Source of the DNA: Vallitalea okinawensis
GTDB taxonomy: Bacteria; Bacillota; Clostridia; Lachnospirales; PQDH01
DNA length: 64,000 nucleotides
Reading direction: 5' to 3'
Assembly (NCBI RefSeq): GCF_002964605.1
Contig: NZ_PQDH01000014.1
Coordinates: 1-64,000 of the forward strand
A program made the position numbers and the translations under genes. A model generated the notes under the pieces. That model did not search any database and had not been told where the DNA came from. It saw nothing but the letters and a program-made list of their open reading frames with translations. Of this stretch, positions 26,065 to 34,716 are shown piece after piece; position 1 is the first letter of the stretch; every line of letters starts with the position of its first letter.

Positions 26065-27300
26065 CTAGAATTCAAAATCAATTGCTGATAAACGATTGTA
26101 AATTTCATCAATTACTGCTTTTTCTTTTTCTTCAGTATCAGCAACAAATGTTACAGAGAAACGTACAAAATGTCCTGCATCATCCCATGGAACAGTTGAA
26201 ATTAATTTCTCTCTAATCATAAATTGACTAAAGTCTTCAGCTGTTTCAAAGGAAGGTCCGCCTTTAACACCTTTGGGGATAGGCACATAAAGGTAGAATG
26301 AACCTTTTGGCTTTTTAGCTTTAAATCCAAGTCTTATAAGAACATCAACAAGCATATCATGTCTTCTTGAATACTTCTTAACTGTTTCTTCTGTAATTTC
26401 TGGATGCTCTAAAGCATAAGCACAAGCTTTTTGAATGGCTTTGAACTGACCTGAATCATTATTATCTTTAACTGCGGCAAATGCTTGAACTACAAGTTCA
26501 TTACCAGCAACAAAAGCCATACGCCATCCTGTCATATTGAAAGCTTTAGAAATAGAGTGGATCTCTACCCCAACTTCCATAGCACCTTCTATGCTTAAGA
26601 AACTTAGAGGCTTATAACCATCAAATGTTAATGCTGCATATGCTGCATCTTGAACAACAACAATATCATTTTCTTTTGCAAACTTAATTGCTTTTTTAAA
26701 AAACTCTTCAGTAGCAGTTGCTCCAGTTGGATTGTTTGGATAGTTGATATATAATAATTTTGCTCGTTTTGCAACATCCTCAGGAATTGCATCTAAATCA
26801 GGTAAGAAATTATTTTCTGCTGTTAATGGCATATTATATGTTTCGCCACCTAGCCATCTTGTCATTGTTCCCATGACACCATAACCTGGAACAGTCATTA
26901 ACGTAATATCCCCTGGATTGATAAAAGCTTGAGCCATCATTGCTAGCGCTGGTTTTGAACCGATGGAGTGATTAACCATACTCATGTTCAATCCCTTAAC
27001 ACCATAAACCCGGTCTAAATATCGAACTGCAGCATCTTTGAAGGTATCAATACCATTATCAGCATAGTTTCTGTTCTCCCAAACTGCCGCTTCTTTAGCA
27101 AGTGTTTCAATAACACCTGGATCAGCCATTGCATCTGGTTCACCTACACCCATGTCGATTATCTCCATGTCTGGATGTGCTTCCATAGCTGCTCTTTTAG
27201 CACGCTTAATCTTTTCAAACTTATAAATAACTGTACTTTTACCAAATTGGTTGCCACCAATTCTTTCAGCAATAAGATTTTGTATGTAGCTTTCGCCCAT
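26065..27300 (-). CDS. dapL: LL-diaminopimelate aminotransferase
   Basis: A 411-residue class I PLP aminotransferase that converts tetrahydrodipicolinate directly to LL-diaminopimelate, the short DAP pathway of many clostridia. The N-terminus IAERIGGNQFGKSTVIYKFEKIK, the motif IDMGVGEPD, and the PLP-lysine motif SISKAFNMTGWRM are seen. It lies between dapF and glnA on the same strand, and DapF acts on its product, supporting the assignment. Confidence 0.93.
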   Translation of the reverse strand: MGESYIQNLIAERIGGNQFGKSTVIYKFEKIKRAKRAAMEAHPDMEIIDMGVGEPDAMADPGVIETLAKEAAVWENRNYADNGIDTFKDAAVRYLDRVYGVKGLNMSMVNHSIGSKPALAMMAQAFINPGDITLMTVPGYGVMGTMTRWLGGETYNMPLTAENNFLPDLDAIPEDVAKRAKLLYINYPNNPTGATATEEFFKKAIKFAKENDIVVVQDAAYAALTFDGYKPLSFLSIEGAMEVGVEIHSISKAFNMTGWRMAFVAGNELVVQAFAAVKDNNDSGQFKAIQKACAYALEHPEITEETVKKYSRRHDMLVDVLIRLGFKAKKPKGSFYLYVPIPKGVKGGPSFETAEDFSQFMIREKLISTVPWDDAGHFVRFSVTFVADTEEKEKAVIDEIYNRLSAIDFEF

Positions 27301-27398
27301 ATTAAGTCCTCCTGTTCATTTTTAAAACTCTAATAACAAGTCTTTATTATTTATTGTAGATAAGGTAAATTCTTAATCATTTTCTGTTGATTACAAAA

Positions 27399-28232
27399 TT
27401 ACCCCAGATAAGTTCCTTCAAATACTGTTACTGCTGGTCCTGTCATAAACACATGGTTGGTCGCTTCATCCCATTCGATAATCAAATCCCCACCAATTAA
27501 CTTAATAGTAGCTTTTCTGTCACTGATATCATTGAGTACTGAAGCTACAAGAACACCACAAGCACCTGTGCCACATGCTAATGTTTCACCAGCGCCTCTT
27601 TCCCAAACACGCATTTTAAGGGTTTGGCGGTCGATGACTTCAACAAATTCAACATTTGTTTTTCTAGGAAACTTCTCATGAACTTCAAATTTGGGACCAA
27701 TAGTGTGTAAATCAAAATGTTCAACATCATCAATATATGTTACAGCATGAGGATTGCCCATTGAAACACATGTAAAATCATAGACATACTCATCTGCTTT
27801 TATTGTTTCCCTAATTACAGGATTTTTATCACTATTAACAGGAACCTCTTGAGGTTCAAGTATAGGTTCACCCATATCTACTTTAACTAAGGTTACTTGA
27901 TCTTCTTCAACAGTAAGTTCTAAGATCTTTATCCCAGCTAGGGTATCAATGTTCACTTCTTTTTTTTCAGTCATCTTATTGTCGTATACATACTTACCAA
28001 CACAGCGAATAGCATTACCACACATTTCGGATTCACTACCGTCTGAATTAAACATACGCATTTTGAAATCAGCTTGATCAGATGGTAAAATTAGTACTAA
28101 TCCATCTGAACCTACGCCAAAATGACGATCACTAATTCTAGCAGCTAATTCATTTGGACTTTCAACTTTTTCATCGAAGCAGTTAACATATATGTAGTCA
28201 TTACCGCAACCCTGCATTTTTGTGAATTTCAT
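27399..28232 (-). CDS. dapF: Diaminopimelate epimerase
   Basis: A 277-residue epimerase of usual length, interconverting LL- and meso-diaminopimelate for lysine and peptidoglycan. The two catalytic cysteines are in [10 protein letters not shown] (Cys71) and [11 protein letters not shown] (about residue 218). N-terminal [11 protein letters not shown] and RNxGIGADG-like [13 protein letters not shown] are also family features. It is 98 bases upstream of dapL on the same strand. Confidence 0.95.
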   Translation of the reverse strand: MKFTKMQGCGNDYIYVNCFDEKVESPNELAARISDRHFGVGSDGLVLILPSDQADFKMRMFNSDGSESEMCGNAIRCVGKYVYDNKMTEKKEVNIDTLAGIKILELTVEEDQVTLVKVDMGEPILEPQEVPVNSDKNPVIRETIKADEYVYDFTCVSMGNPHAVTYIDDVEHFDLHTIGPKFEVHEKFPRKTNVEFVEVIDRQTLKMRVWERGAGETLACGTGACGVLVASVLNDISDRKATIKLIGGDLIIEWDEATNHVFMTGPAVTVFEGTYLG

Positions 28233-28340
28233 TCTATCACCTCATACATCATTGTTTTATAAAAGATTTATTACCCGCATGCTATTAAATTTTCCTCATT
28301 ATAACATAATTCAAACAGAAATTAAAGCCACATTGATAAC

Positions 28341-29012
28341 TTATTTCAATAAGTCTTCCAGCATTTTAATAGACTCCTCATTATATAAATATGCATCAAA
28401 CCCAAATTCTCTTGCACCTTGATAATCACAAATTTCATCGTCACCAATATATAGTATTTGCTCTATTGGTAATCCTGTAGCCTTTAAAGCATCTTCGTAT
28501 ATTTTATGATGAGGTTTTCGATAGCCTGAGAGGATGGATGTTGTTACATGAGTAAAATATTGCTTCACCTCACAACGCTCTAATAATTCTTCAATACCAT
28601 CAGGTACTTTAAAATTGGAGATAATGCCTAAAGTATACCTGTCACTTAACCGTCTGATTAGTTCTTTCTTCTTTGATGAAATATAACAAAATGAGCTATA
28701 CTTCTTCCAAAAGTTTCGATACATTTCCCCGGCAATTTTTTCAGTTTCCAATACATCTAGACAAGGTAAACACTTACCCACAGCATACAGATAGCTATTC
28801 AATGAATCATATTCTTCATATTCTTTCAACTGTTCTGCAAATTTCTCCTTACTTTGTCGATAAGCCCCGTAAAAATAATTAAAACTACCAAACCTTTTTT
28901 CATAACCACTATCAACATATCCCCATCCAGCGTAATCTTCTTGCTTTGGAAGTGGGTCCATATCTATTATAGTTTCCATACAATCAAAAAGTATATACTT
29001 CAAATCCGACAT
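28341..29012 (-). CDS. HAD-superfamily hydrolase-like protein
   Basis: A 223-residue HAD-fold protein with a C1-type helical cap. Motif I is FDCMETI: the first (nucleophile) Asp is present, but the second Asp of the usual DxD is Met. Motif II (GIISNFK), a motif III Lys region (GYRKPHHKIYEDAL) and motif IV (YIGDDEICDYQGAREFG) are present. The M for D change is seen in some HAD subgroups and may mean altered phosphatase chemistry. Substrate unknown. Confidence 0.85.
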   Translation of the reverse strand: MSDLKYILFDCMETIIDMDPLPKQEDYAGWGYVDSGYEKRFGSFNYFYGAYRQSKEKFAEQLKEYEEYDSLNSYLYAVGKCLPCLDVLETEKIAGEMYRNFWKKYSSFCYISSKKKELIRRLSDRYTLGIISNFKVPDGIEELLERCEVKQYFTHVTTSILSGYRKPHHKIYEDALKATGLPIEQILYIGDDEICDYQGAREFGFDAYLYNEESIKMLEDLLK

Positions 29013-29084
29013 ATAATCACCTACTTAGTCCTATTATAGCATATACAAGAAAAAGTGATAGATTGCTCTTCAAGTAACATCACA

Positions 29085-29108
29085 AGAGGACAGCCGAAGC
29101 TGCCCTCT
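29085..29108 (-). terminator. Hairpin after the TPR-like gene
   Basis: Stem AGAGGaCAGC / GCTGcCCTCT with a tight CGAA loop. The T-run on the minus strand is poor; on the plus strand it is followed by TTTCC. Confidence 0.5.
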
Positions 29109-29134
29109 TTCCATTAACAACTCATTTGAAATTC

Positions 29135-30031
29135 TCAAAATGGCCAATCATACTTAGGATGAAAATTGTAGGGTAAAAAATATTGTTGTATGACCGCACT
29201 AGAATAGTTTGACTTGATCATCATTTGTTTTTTATGTAATAACTCACTAATATCAATCATCTTATAAAAGTCGATATAGTCCTCAAATGTCCCCTCAAAC
29301 CTCTTAGGCCAAGATTGCTTAAGAGGATGGGTAGATTGTCTTCCACCATGACATAATGAATTATAGTGTTTAATCAAAACATCCTTTACAGATATATTGG
29401 TTATAGGATCTATTGCTTCTTCCCACCCTCTCAACATGGAACCGTGCTTTCCCCATTCAACTAAAATCTCTGGCTTTCCATCATTTTTATTTGCTAATTC
29501 TACAGAGTCCTTTGTTCGATGTACAAAACCATGAAACCACGTGGCTAACCCTGTAACTCTTTCCGACTCAGGATCATATTCAACCCATACCTCTTCATGA
29601 TCAGAAGGTTCAAAGTCATCTGGAAAATCATAGTCATCTTCCCAAAATACATGATAAGCTATTAGAGGCTTGGTTGGATGATGTATAGCGATCACATCCA
29701 TTAATTCGAAAGGTTCATTCCTTATGGCATAAAATACAGGTGCAAATCTAAGAACATATTTTGTTTCTTTCTTACTTAATTTCTGAGGCGGCTCTAATTC
29801 AATAACTCTTTTGTAATACTCTGCAGCTTTGGTTAGTTGAGTCATCAGATGATATGTTTCACCTATTCTAGAAATATATTGCGTGTTGTTAGGCTCAAGT
29901 TTTAATAGTAACTCATAAAAAGCTAAAGAAAGTTGACAAAACTCCTGGTCTTCCATTTCAATAACTTTTTTATTCCTTAGCAGTTCGTTAAATTTCTTAG
30001 GCATCTCTTCTCTGAGGATTTCTCTTATCAT
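29135..30031 (-). CDS. TPR-containing protein with unrecognised C-terminal domain
   Basis: A 298-residue cytoplasmic protein. Residues about 25-85 look like tetratricopeptide helices (YELLLKLEPNNTQYISRIGE and AAEYYKRVIELEPP). The remainder, from about residue 105, is rich in Trp, Asp and His (YHVFWEDDYDFP, HEEVWVEYDPES, WFHGFVHRTKD, VEWGKHGSM) and may be a beta-sandwich metal-binding domain. I cannot name it. AAGGAGGG precedes the ATG. It lies between a HAD-like gene and an ABC operon with no obvious functional link. Confidence 0.75.
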   Translation of the reverse strand: MIREILREEMPKKFNELLRNKKVIEMEDQEFCQLSLAFYELLLKLEPNNTQYISRIGETYHLMTQLTKAAEYYKRVIELEPPQKLSKKETKYVLRFAPVFYAIRNEPFELMDVIAIHHPTKPLIAYHVFWEDDYDFPDDFEPSDHEEVWVEYDPESERVTGLATWFHGFVHRTKDSVELANKNDGKPEILVEWGKHGSMLRGWEEAIDPITNISVKDVLIKHYNSLCHGGRQSTHPLKQSWPKRFEGTFEDYIDFYKMIDISELLHKKQMMIKSNYSSAVIQQYFLPYNFHPKYDWPF

Positions 30032-30077
30032 TAAATACCCTCCTCCTTAATCCAGTAACTAAAATAACTATTTATAA

Positions 30078-30100
30078 AAAACCGCCCCAAAGAGGCGGCA
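30078..30100 (-). terminator. Terminator of the importer 2 operon
   Basis: CCGCC / GGCGG stem with CTCTTTGG-type loop, followed on the minus strand by TTTTTTATAAA, just after the ATPase stop codon. Confidence 0.8.
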
Positions 30101-30128
30101 TTTCTTAACTTGAATAAATTGACTTATC

Positions 30129-31220
30129 TTATTGTTTGTATAAAATATTTTCACCAGATTTATCTAAGAACAGTTGGATACCAGAAGCTTGAGGCGCAAT
30201 TTTTATTCTCTTCTGTGATTCATTGATTCCACCTGGTGTTGTTAATACTCTGATGATTGTATCACCTACTTTAGTTTGTATGAGTACTTCACGCCCTAAG
30301 TATTCAACAAAAACAACATCTGCAAAAACACCATTCTCATCATCATTGACAATATTGAGTTGATAAGGTCTAACTCCTAAGGTTACATCTTTTCCAATAT
30401 GCTCTTCATTAATGACTATTTCTTTTGGAAGTTCAAACTTAAAGGTATCAGACATGAGCCAATTTTTATCTACTTCTTTAACTAATTTCCCTTCCAAGAA
30501 GTTCATCGGTGGATTACCCATAAAATGAGCTACAAACATGTTTTTAGGGTTATTGAAGAGTTCATCTGGCGTACCAAATTGCTGTATTCTACCATTGTCA
30601 AGGAGAGCAATTCTATCAGCTGTAGCCATGGCTTCCTCTTGATCATGGGTAACGATGATAGCTGTTAAGTTTAATTTTTTTTGTATTCTCCTTATTTCTT
30701 CTCTGACTTCTATCTTTAATCGTGTATCCAAGTTAGACATAGGTTCGTCAAGGAGCAAGACATCTGGATTTTTAACGATGGCCCTAGCCATAGCTACCCT
30801 CTGCTGCTGCCCACCAGATAATTGGTTAGGTTTTCTGTTCAGTAGGGATTCAATTTTTACAATCTTAGCTATTTCCTCTGCTCGTCTATACCTTTCTTTC
30901 TTTGGTACTTTTTGTTGCTTTAATGGAAACGCTATATTATCTTTCACAGACATATGTGGATAAAGGGCATAACTTTGGAAAACCATACCGATATTTCTAT
31001 CCTTAGGTTCTAATGTATTAACAACCTTTTCGTTAAACTTTATATCACCTGTTGTTGGAATATATAACCCTGCTAACATCATTAATGTAGTAGATTTCCC
31101 ACAACCACTTGGACCTAGGAGCGCAATAAACTCACCTTGCTCAATTTCTAAATTGATTCCATCTAATGCTAAAACCCCATTTTCGAATCGCTTTGATATA
31201 TTACTTAAATGAATACTCAT
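30129..31220 (-). CDS. ABC transporter ATPase, MsmX/UgpC/MalK type
   Basis: A 363-residue ATPase that powers CUT1 sugar importers. Walker A GPSGCGKST (36-44), signature LSGGQQQR, Walker B VLLLDEPMSNLD and switch His in VTHDQEE are all intact; the C-terminal TOBE-type regulatory domain follows from about residue 240. It overlaps the upstream permease by 4 bases (ATGA). As the only sugar-type ATPase in the window, it may also energise importer 1, as MsmX does for several importers in Bacillus. Confidence 0.95.
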   Translation of the reverse strand: MSIHLSNISKRFENGVLALDGINLEIEQGEFIALLGPSGCGKSTTLMMLAGLYIPTTGDIKFNEKVVNTLEPKDRNIGMVFQSYALYPHMSVKDNIAFPLKQQKVPKKERYRRAEEIAKIVKIESLLNRKPNQLSGGQQQRVAMARAIVKNPDVLLLDEPMSNLDTRLKIEVREEIRRIQKKLNLTAIIVTHDQEEAMATADRIALLDNGRIQQFGTPDELFNNPKNMFVAHFMGNPPMNFLEGKLVKEVDKNWLMSDTFKFELPKEIVINEEHIGKDVTLGVRPYQLNIVNDDENGVFADVVFVEYLGREVLIQTKVGDTIIRVLTTPGGINESQKRIKIAPQASGIQLFLDKSGENILYKQ

Positions 31221-32071
31221 ACGCCCTTTCCACCCCCAACGTTAATTTTCATTAAGTTCTTTTGTGTTACAAAGAAGAAGATCAGAATTGGAAGCATATA
31301 AAATACGCCTACTGCTGATATTAACCCATAGCTGATAATACCGTCTTCACCCATAATCTTTTTGATATAGGTCGAAAGTAATATTCGATTATCACTAAAG
31401 AGGAATGTATACAATAATATAAATTCTGACCAACCAGCTAATAGTGAAAAAATACTAATAGCAGCAATCCCTTGCTTGACATGTGGAATAACCACTTGCC
31501 ATAACGCCTTCCATCGACTACATCCGTCTACTAATGCTGACCACTCTACATCCCAAGGAACTTCATCAAAAAAGCCCTTTATAATATAAGTTGACATAGG
31601 TATCTGTAATGCTGTTTTTACTAAGATAACTCCCAATAACGTATCAATTAGTCCAACATAGGATAATACATAAAACACTGCAATTAATAAGGATACACTA
31701 GGAAAAGCATGCAGCAAGATAATGGAACGGAGTATTAATTTTCTCCCTTTAAAAACCATTCTGGATAAGGTATATCCAGCTAATGAACTGATAATAATCT
31801 CTAAAAACATGATTCCAAAAGCAAAGGTAATAGAATTAAAAAACGCCGACCAAATTGGCGGAATAACCCTTCCTTGAATATTAATTTCAGACCATAAGAA
31901 TTGCCAATTACTCAATGTAAAGGCTGCATTCCCATCAGCATCTACACCCATTACTGAATTAGCAATTAGCCATACATACATAAAAACAATGGGTAATGTC
32001 ATAAGAGACATAATGATATAAGTAGTTATTAATTTTCCTCTACTTGTATTGATGGTATTCGTCTGTTTCAT
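31217..32071 (-). CDS. Sugar ABC transporter permease, MalG type (importer 2)
   Basis: A 284-residue permease with six membrane segments and EAA loop VEWSALVDGCSRWKALWQVVIPH. It overlaps the ATPase gene by 4 bases and follows the other permease by 21 bases. Forms the membrane pore with the MalF-type subunit. Confidence 0.94.
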   Translation of the reverse strand: MKQTNTINTSRGKLITTYIIMSLMTLPIVFMYVWLIANSVMGVDADGNAAFTLSNWQFLWSEINIQGRVIPPIWSAFFNSITFAFGIMFLEIIISSLAGYTLSRMVFKGRKLILRSIILLHAFPSVSLLIAVFYVLSYVGLIDTLLGVILVKTALQIPMSTYIIKGFFDEVPWDVEWSALVDGCSRWKALWQVVIPHVKQGIAAISIFSLLAGWSEFILLYTFLFSDNRILLSTYIKKIMGEDGIISYGLISAVGVFYMLPILIFFFVTQKNLMKINVGGGKGV

Positions 32072-32092
32072 GTACTTGTCACCCCTTTCCCA

Positions 32093-32983
32093 TTAATCTA
32101 TTCGTGAGGATTTAAGCATTTTATCAAATCCAAATAATCTAAGCATGATTAAAGTACAAACAAGTGCTACCATTACTAATATAAGGGCTAACGCTGCACC
32201 ATAACCAAATTCTAAGTTGGCAAATGCTTTATGATAGGCATGTAAAGCCCATACTTCACTTTCAATCATTGGTCCCCCATCTGTTAATAATAATATATAC
32301 TCATAGGATGTTAATAAGGATAAAAGCTGCCATATACTAACGAACATAATAGGCCATTTAATAGCAGGAAGTATGATATCAAAAATAACAGAATGATCTG
32401 ATGCGCCATCCACTTTTGCTGCTCTGAATAAACTTACTGGTATAGATTTAATAGCAGCTGAGAAGATAGTCATGCCATAAGAAGCTCCCACCAAACCATT
32501 AACTAAAATAACAATGGTCATCGCGTGATTTCCTACCCAAAAATAAGGCTCAGCTCCAAACATAGCTCTAAGCGAATTAAGAATCCCCATCTCACTAGGG
32601 TCTAAAAGCCACATCCATAATACAATATAAATAATAGGTGGTGAAATTCGTGGTAACATCCAAATAGCTCGATATGTCGTACTGGTTCTTTCGTTTTGAA
32701 TAAAGTAAGATGTAAGAATAGCAAGAAATAATGCAAACAATACATTAATGCATAAAGTACCTAAAACATACTTGACTGTATTCCATATCAACTGATTAAA
32801 GTTAGGATCTTCAACAATTCTTTTAAAGTTAGTAAACCCAACGAAATTCCATTTCATGGAAAAATTCATATCTGTAAATGCCATGATGGCCGTTACAATA
32901 ACTGGCATTAAAAAAAATAAGATAACCAGCAATAGAAATGGGGTCAATAATAAATAAGGCAGAATATTTCGTCTCTTTTTCAT
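32093..32983 (-). CDS. Sugar ABC transporter permease, MalF type (importer 2)
   Basis: Start placed at ATG 32983 (MKKRRNILPYLLLTPF) with AAAGGAGGG upstream; in-frame ATGs further up fall at the hairpin. The 296-residue protein has six membrane segments and the EAA motif FRAAKVDGASDHSVIFDIILPA. It stands between the binding-protein gene and the second permease gene, with a strong hairpin just upstream. Confidence 0.93.
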   Translation of the reverse strand: MKKRRNILPYLLLTPFLLLVILFFLMPVIVTAIMAFTDMNFSMKWNFVGFTNFKRIVEDPNFNQLIWNTVKYVLGTLCINVLFALFLAILTSYFIQNERTSTTYRAIWMLPRISPPIIYIVLWMWLLDPSEMGILNSLRAMFGAEPYFWVGNHAMTIVILVNGLVGASYGMTIFSAAIKSIPVSLFRAAKVDGASDHSVIFDIILPAIKWPIMFVSIWQLLSLLTSYEYILLLTDGGPMIESEVWALHAYHKAFANLEFGYGAALALILVMVALVCTLIMLRLFGFDKMLKSSRID

Positions 32984-33001
32984 AATGCCCTCCTTTAACT
33001 T

Positions 33002-33041
33002 CATCAATCTATCTGGCAGGAGGCTGCCAAATAGATTGATG
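33002..33041 (-). promoter_or_regulatory. Near-perfect hairpin between importer 2 binding protein and permease
   Basis: CATCAATCTAT (33002-33012) pairs with 33031-33041, and inner TGGCAG pairs with CTGCCA around a GAGG loop: 17 pairs with one mismatch. No T-run follows. It lies 10 bases after the binding-protein stop and just before the permease ribosome site, so a role in mRNA stability or differential expression is likely. Confidence 0.65.
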
Positions 33042-33051
33042 TATTGAGACT

Positions 33052-34458
33052 TTAGTCTCGAATGATAATATCGTCTTTTAATGTACTTGATAATTCTGTT
33101 TCCATAAATGCTATACCTTCTTCTGGTGTTAACTCACCAATTTCAATACCTTGAATAGCTTTATAATAAGCATCTGCATACTTATTGAAGTTTTCATTAT
33201 TAGGAATGAAAGTTGTGTAGTCTAACATATAAGTTACAGATGATAAGTAGGCATCATTAGCAAATTCCGCATCTGCTGCACCACTCTTGTTGATTGGTAG
33301 ATGACAAGTATCAACAGAATGTTTTACCTGATATTCTGGGGCAGCTACTAATTCCAATAAACGCATAACTAGATCTGGATGCTCTGTTTGTGATGATACT
33401 GTATAAATTAATGGATGTGATAGAGTCATTGGTTTACCACCTTTTTCTGTAGAAGGTACCAACATAAAATCAAATTGTTCCATCATCTCATCATAATCAG
33501 CGCCTTGTTGTACATAATTAAATATGTTCCAAATACCACCATACCAGAATAAAGCTTTTCCATCGATCATAATCTGATGAACATTACCCCACTCCATTGA
33601 AGTAATTGTATCAGGTGTAAGCTTTGAATCAACAGTTAAGTCTTTTAAGTATTGAAGTGTCTTTAAAATAGCCGGTTTATCGAAAACAATTTTATCTTCT
33701 TTTTCATCATATAATTGAGCACCAAAATTCATAGCCATCATATGGAATTCTGGACCATTAGTTGGACGATGTAAAATACCCCACTCAACTAATCCTTTAT
33801 CCTGAGCTTCTTTTGCTACTGCTGACATATCATCAACTGTGAATTCACCTTTGATAACTTGATCAGGTAATCCTTTAATTTCATCTTCACTCCAACCTAA
33901 TTCTTTTAAAACTTTTACATTAAAGAAGATAGGTCTTGCTTCTGTGTCTTGTAATGCTCCCCATATATGACCATTCCACTTTGTAGCTTCCCATAGAACT
34001 TCATAAACATCCGAATAAGCTTCAGAGTCTTTCAGGTCATCTAGTGGTAATATGTATTCAGAAGCTGCTAACCAACCTATTTCTTCATGTCCAGTTGTAT
34101 AGATATCAGGTTCTTTTTGTGACTGATATGCTAAAATAAATCGTTTACGATAATCATCTAAACTACCATCAAAAGAGCTAGTTTCAACAACTACTTCAAT
34201 ATTCTTTCCTTCTGCCTTTAATTCTTCATTGAGTTTTTCAGCAGCTTTTGCAAGGTTATCTACCCTTGTCAATTCAGCACCTCTAGTTTCAGCCTTAATT
34301 GTTACAATCTCAGATTCAACCTGAGCTTCTTGACTTGTTTCAGTTTTAGTTCCAGTTCCGGTACTAGAACTTTCTGATGGTTTATCCGTTTGACTACAAC
34401 CAGCAACTAAAGAAATCACTAATATAATCGCTGTCAAAAGAACTAATGGTCTTCTCAT
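33052..34458 (-). CDS. Sugar-binding lipoprotein of ABC importer 2
   Basis: A 468-residue family 1 solute-binding protein. The lipobox ISLVAGC ends near residue 21, followed by a Ser/Thr/Glu-rich linker. Motifs EPDIYTTGHEEIGWLAASEYILPL and FFNVKVLKELGW are typical of oligosaccharide-binding members. First gene of the importer 2 operon, divergent from the second YesM/YesN-type pair, which probably controls it. The sugar cannot be told from sequence. Confidence 0.93.
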   Translation of the reverse strand: MRRPLVLLTAIILVISLVAGCSQTDKPSESSSTGTGTKTETSQEAQVESEIVTIKAETRGAELTRVDNLAKAAEKLNEELKAEGKNIEVVVETSSFDGSLDDYRKRFILAYQSQKEPDIYTTGHEEIGWLAASEYILPLDDLKDSEAYSDVYEVLWEATKWNGHIWGALQDTEARPIFFNVKVLKELGWSEDEIKGLPDQVIKGEFTVDDMSAVAKEAQDKGLVEWGILHRPTNGPEFHMMAMNFGAQLYDEKEDKIVFDKPAILKTLQYLKDLTVDSKLTPDTITSMEWGNVHQIMIDGKALFWYGGIWNIFNYVQQGADYDEMMEQFDFMLVPSTEKGGKPMTLSHPLIYTVSSQTEHPDLVMRLLELVAAPEYQVKHSVDTCHLPINKSGAADAEFANDAYLSSVTYMLDYTTFIPNNENFNKYADAYYKAIQGIEIGELTPEEGIAFMETELSSTLKDDIIIRD

Positions 34459-34716
34459 AATAATTGTTACCCCCTCTTAATCTTCTAAATAATATTTAGA
34501 ATAATTATTAATCTATCTATAATATAGCATGAATTGCTATAAATAGATCATTTTTTCGAGTACTATATTGCACAAAATTTGGAATGTTGTTATAATTTGT
34601 TTATGAACTGCCCTTTCAACTATTATATTAGTATAAATTTTCAATAAATAACATATAAAAATCACAGCTTTTTTGTGTAAAAATTTAATATCTTATTCTG
34701 TGTTAAGGAGTTTAAT

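Noticed and set aside
27301-27398. Possible lysine riboswitch before dapL
   Set aside because: The gap is under 100 bases and shows none of the conserved lysine-riboswitch core or a terminator.
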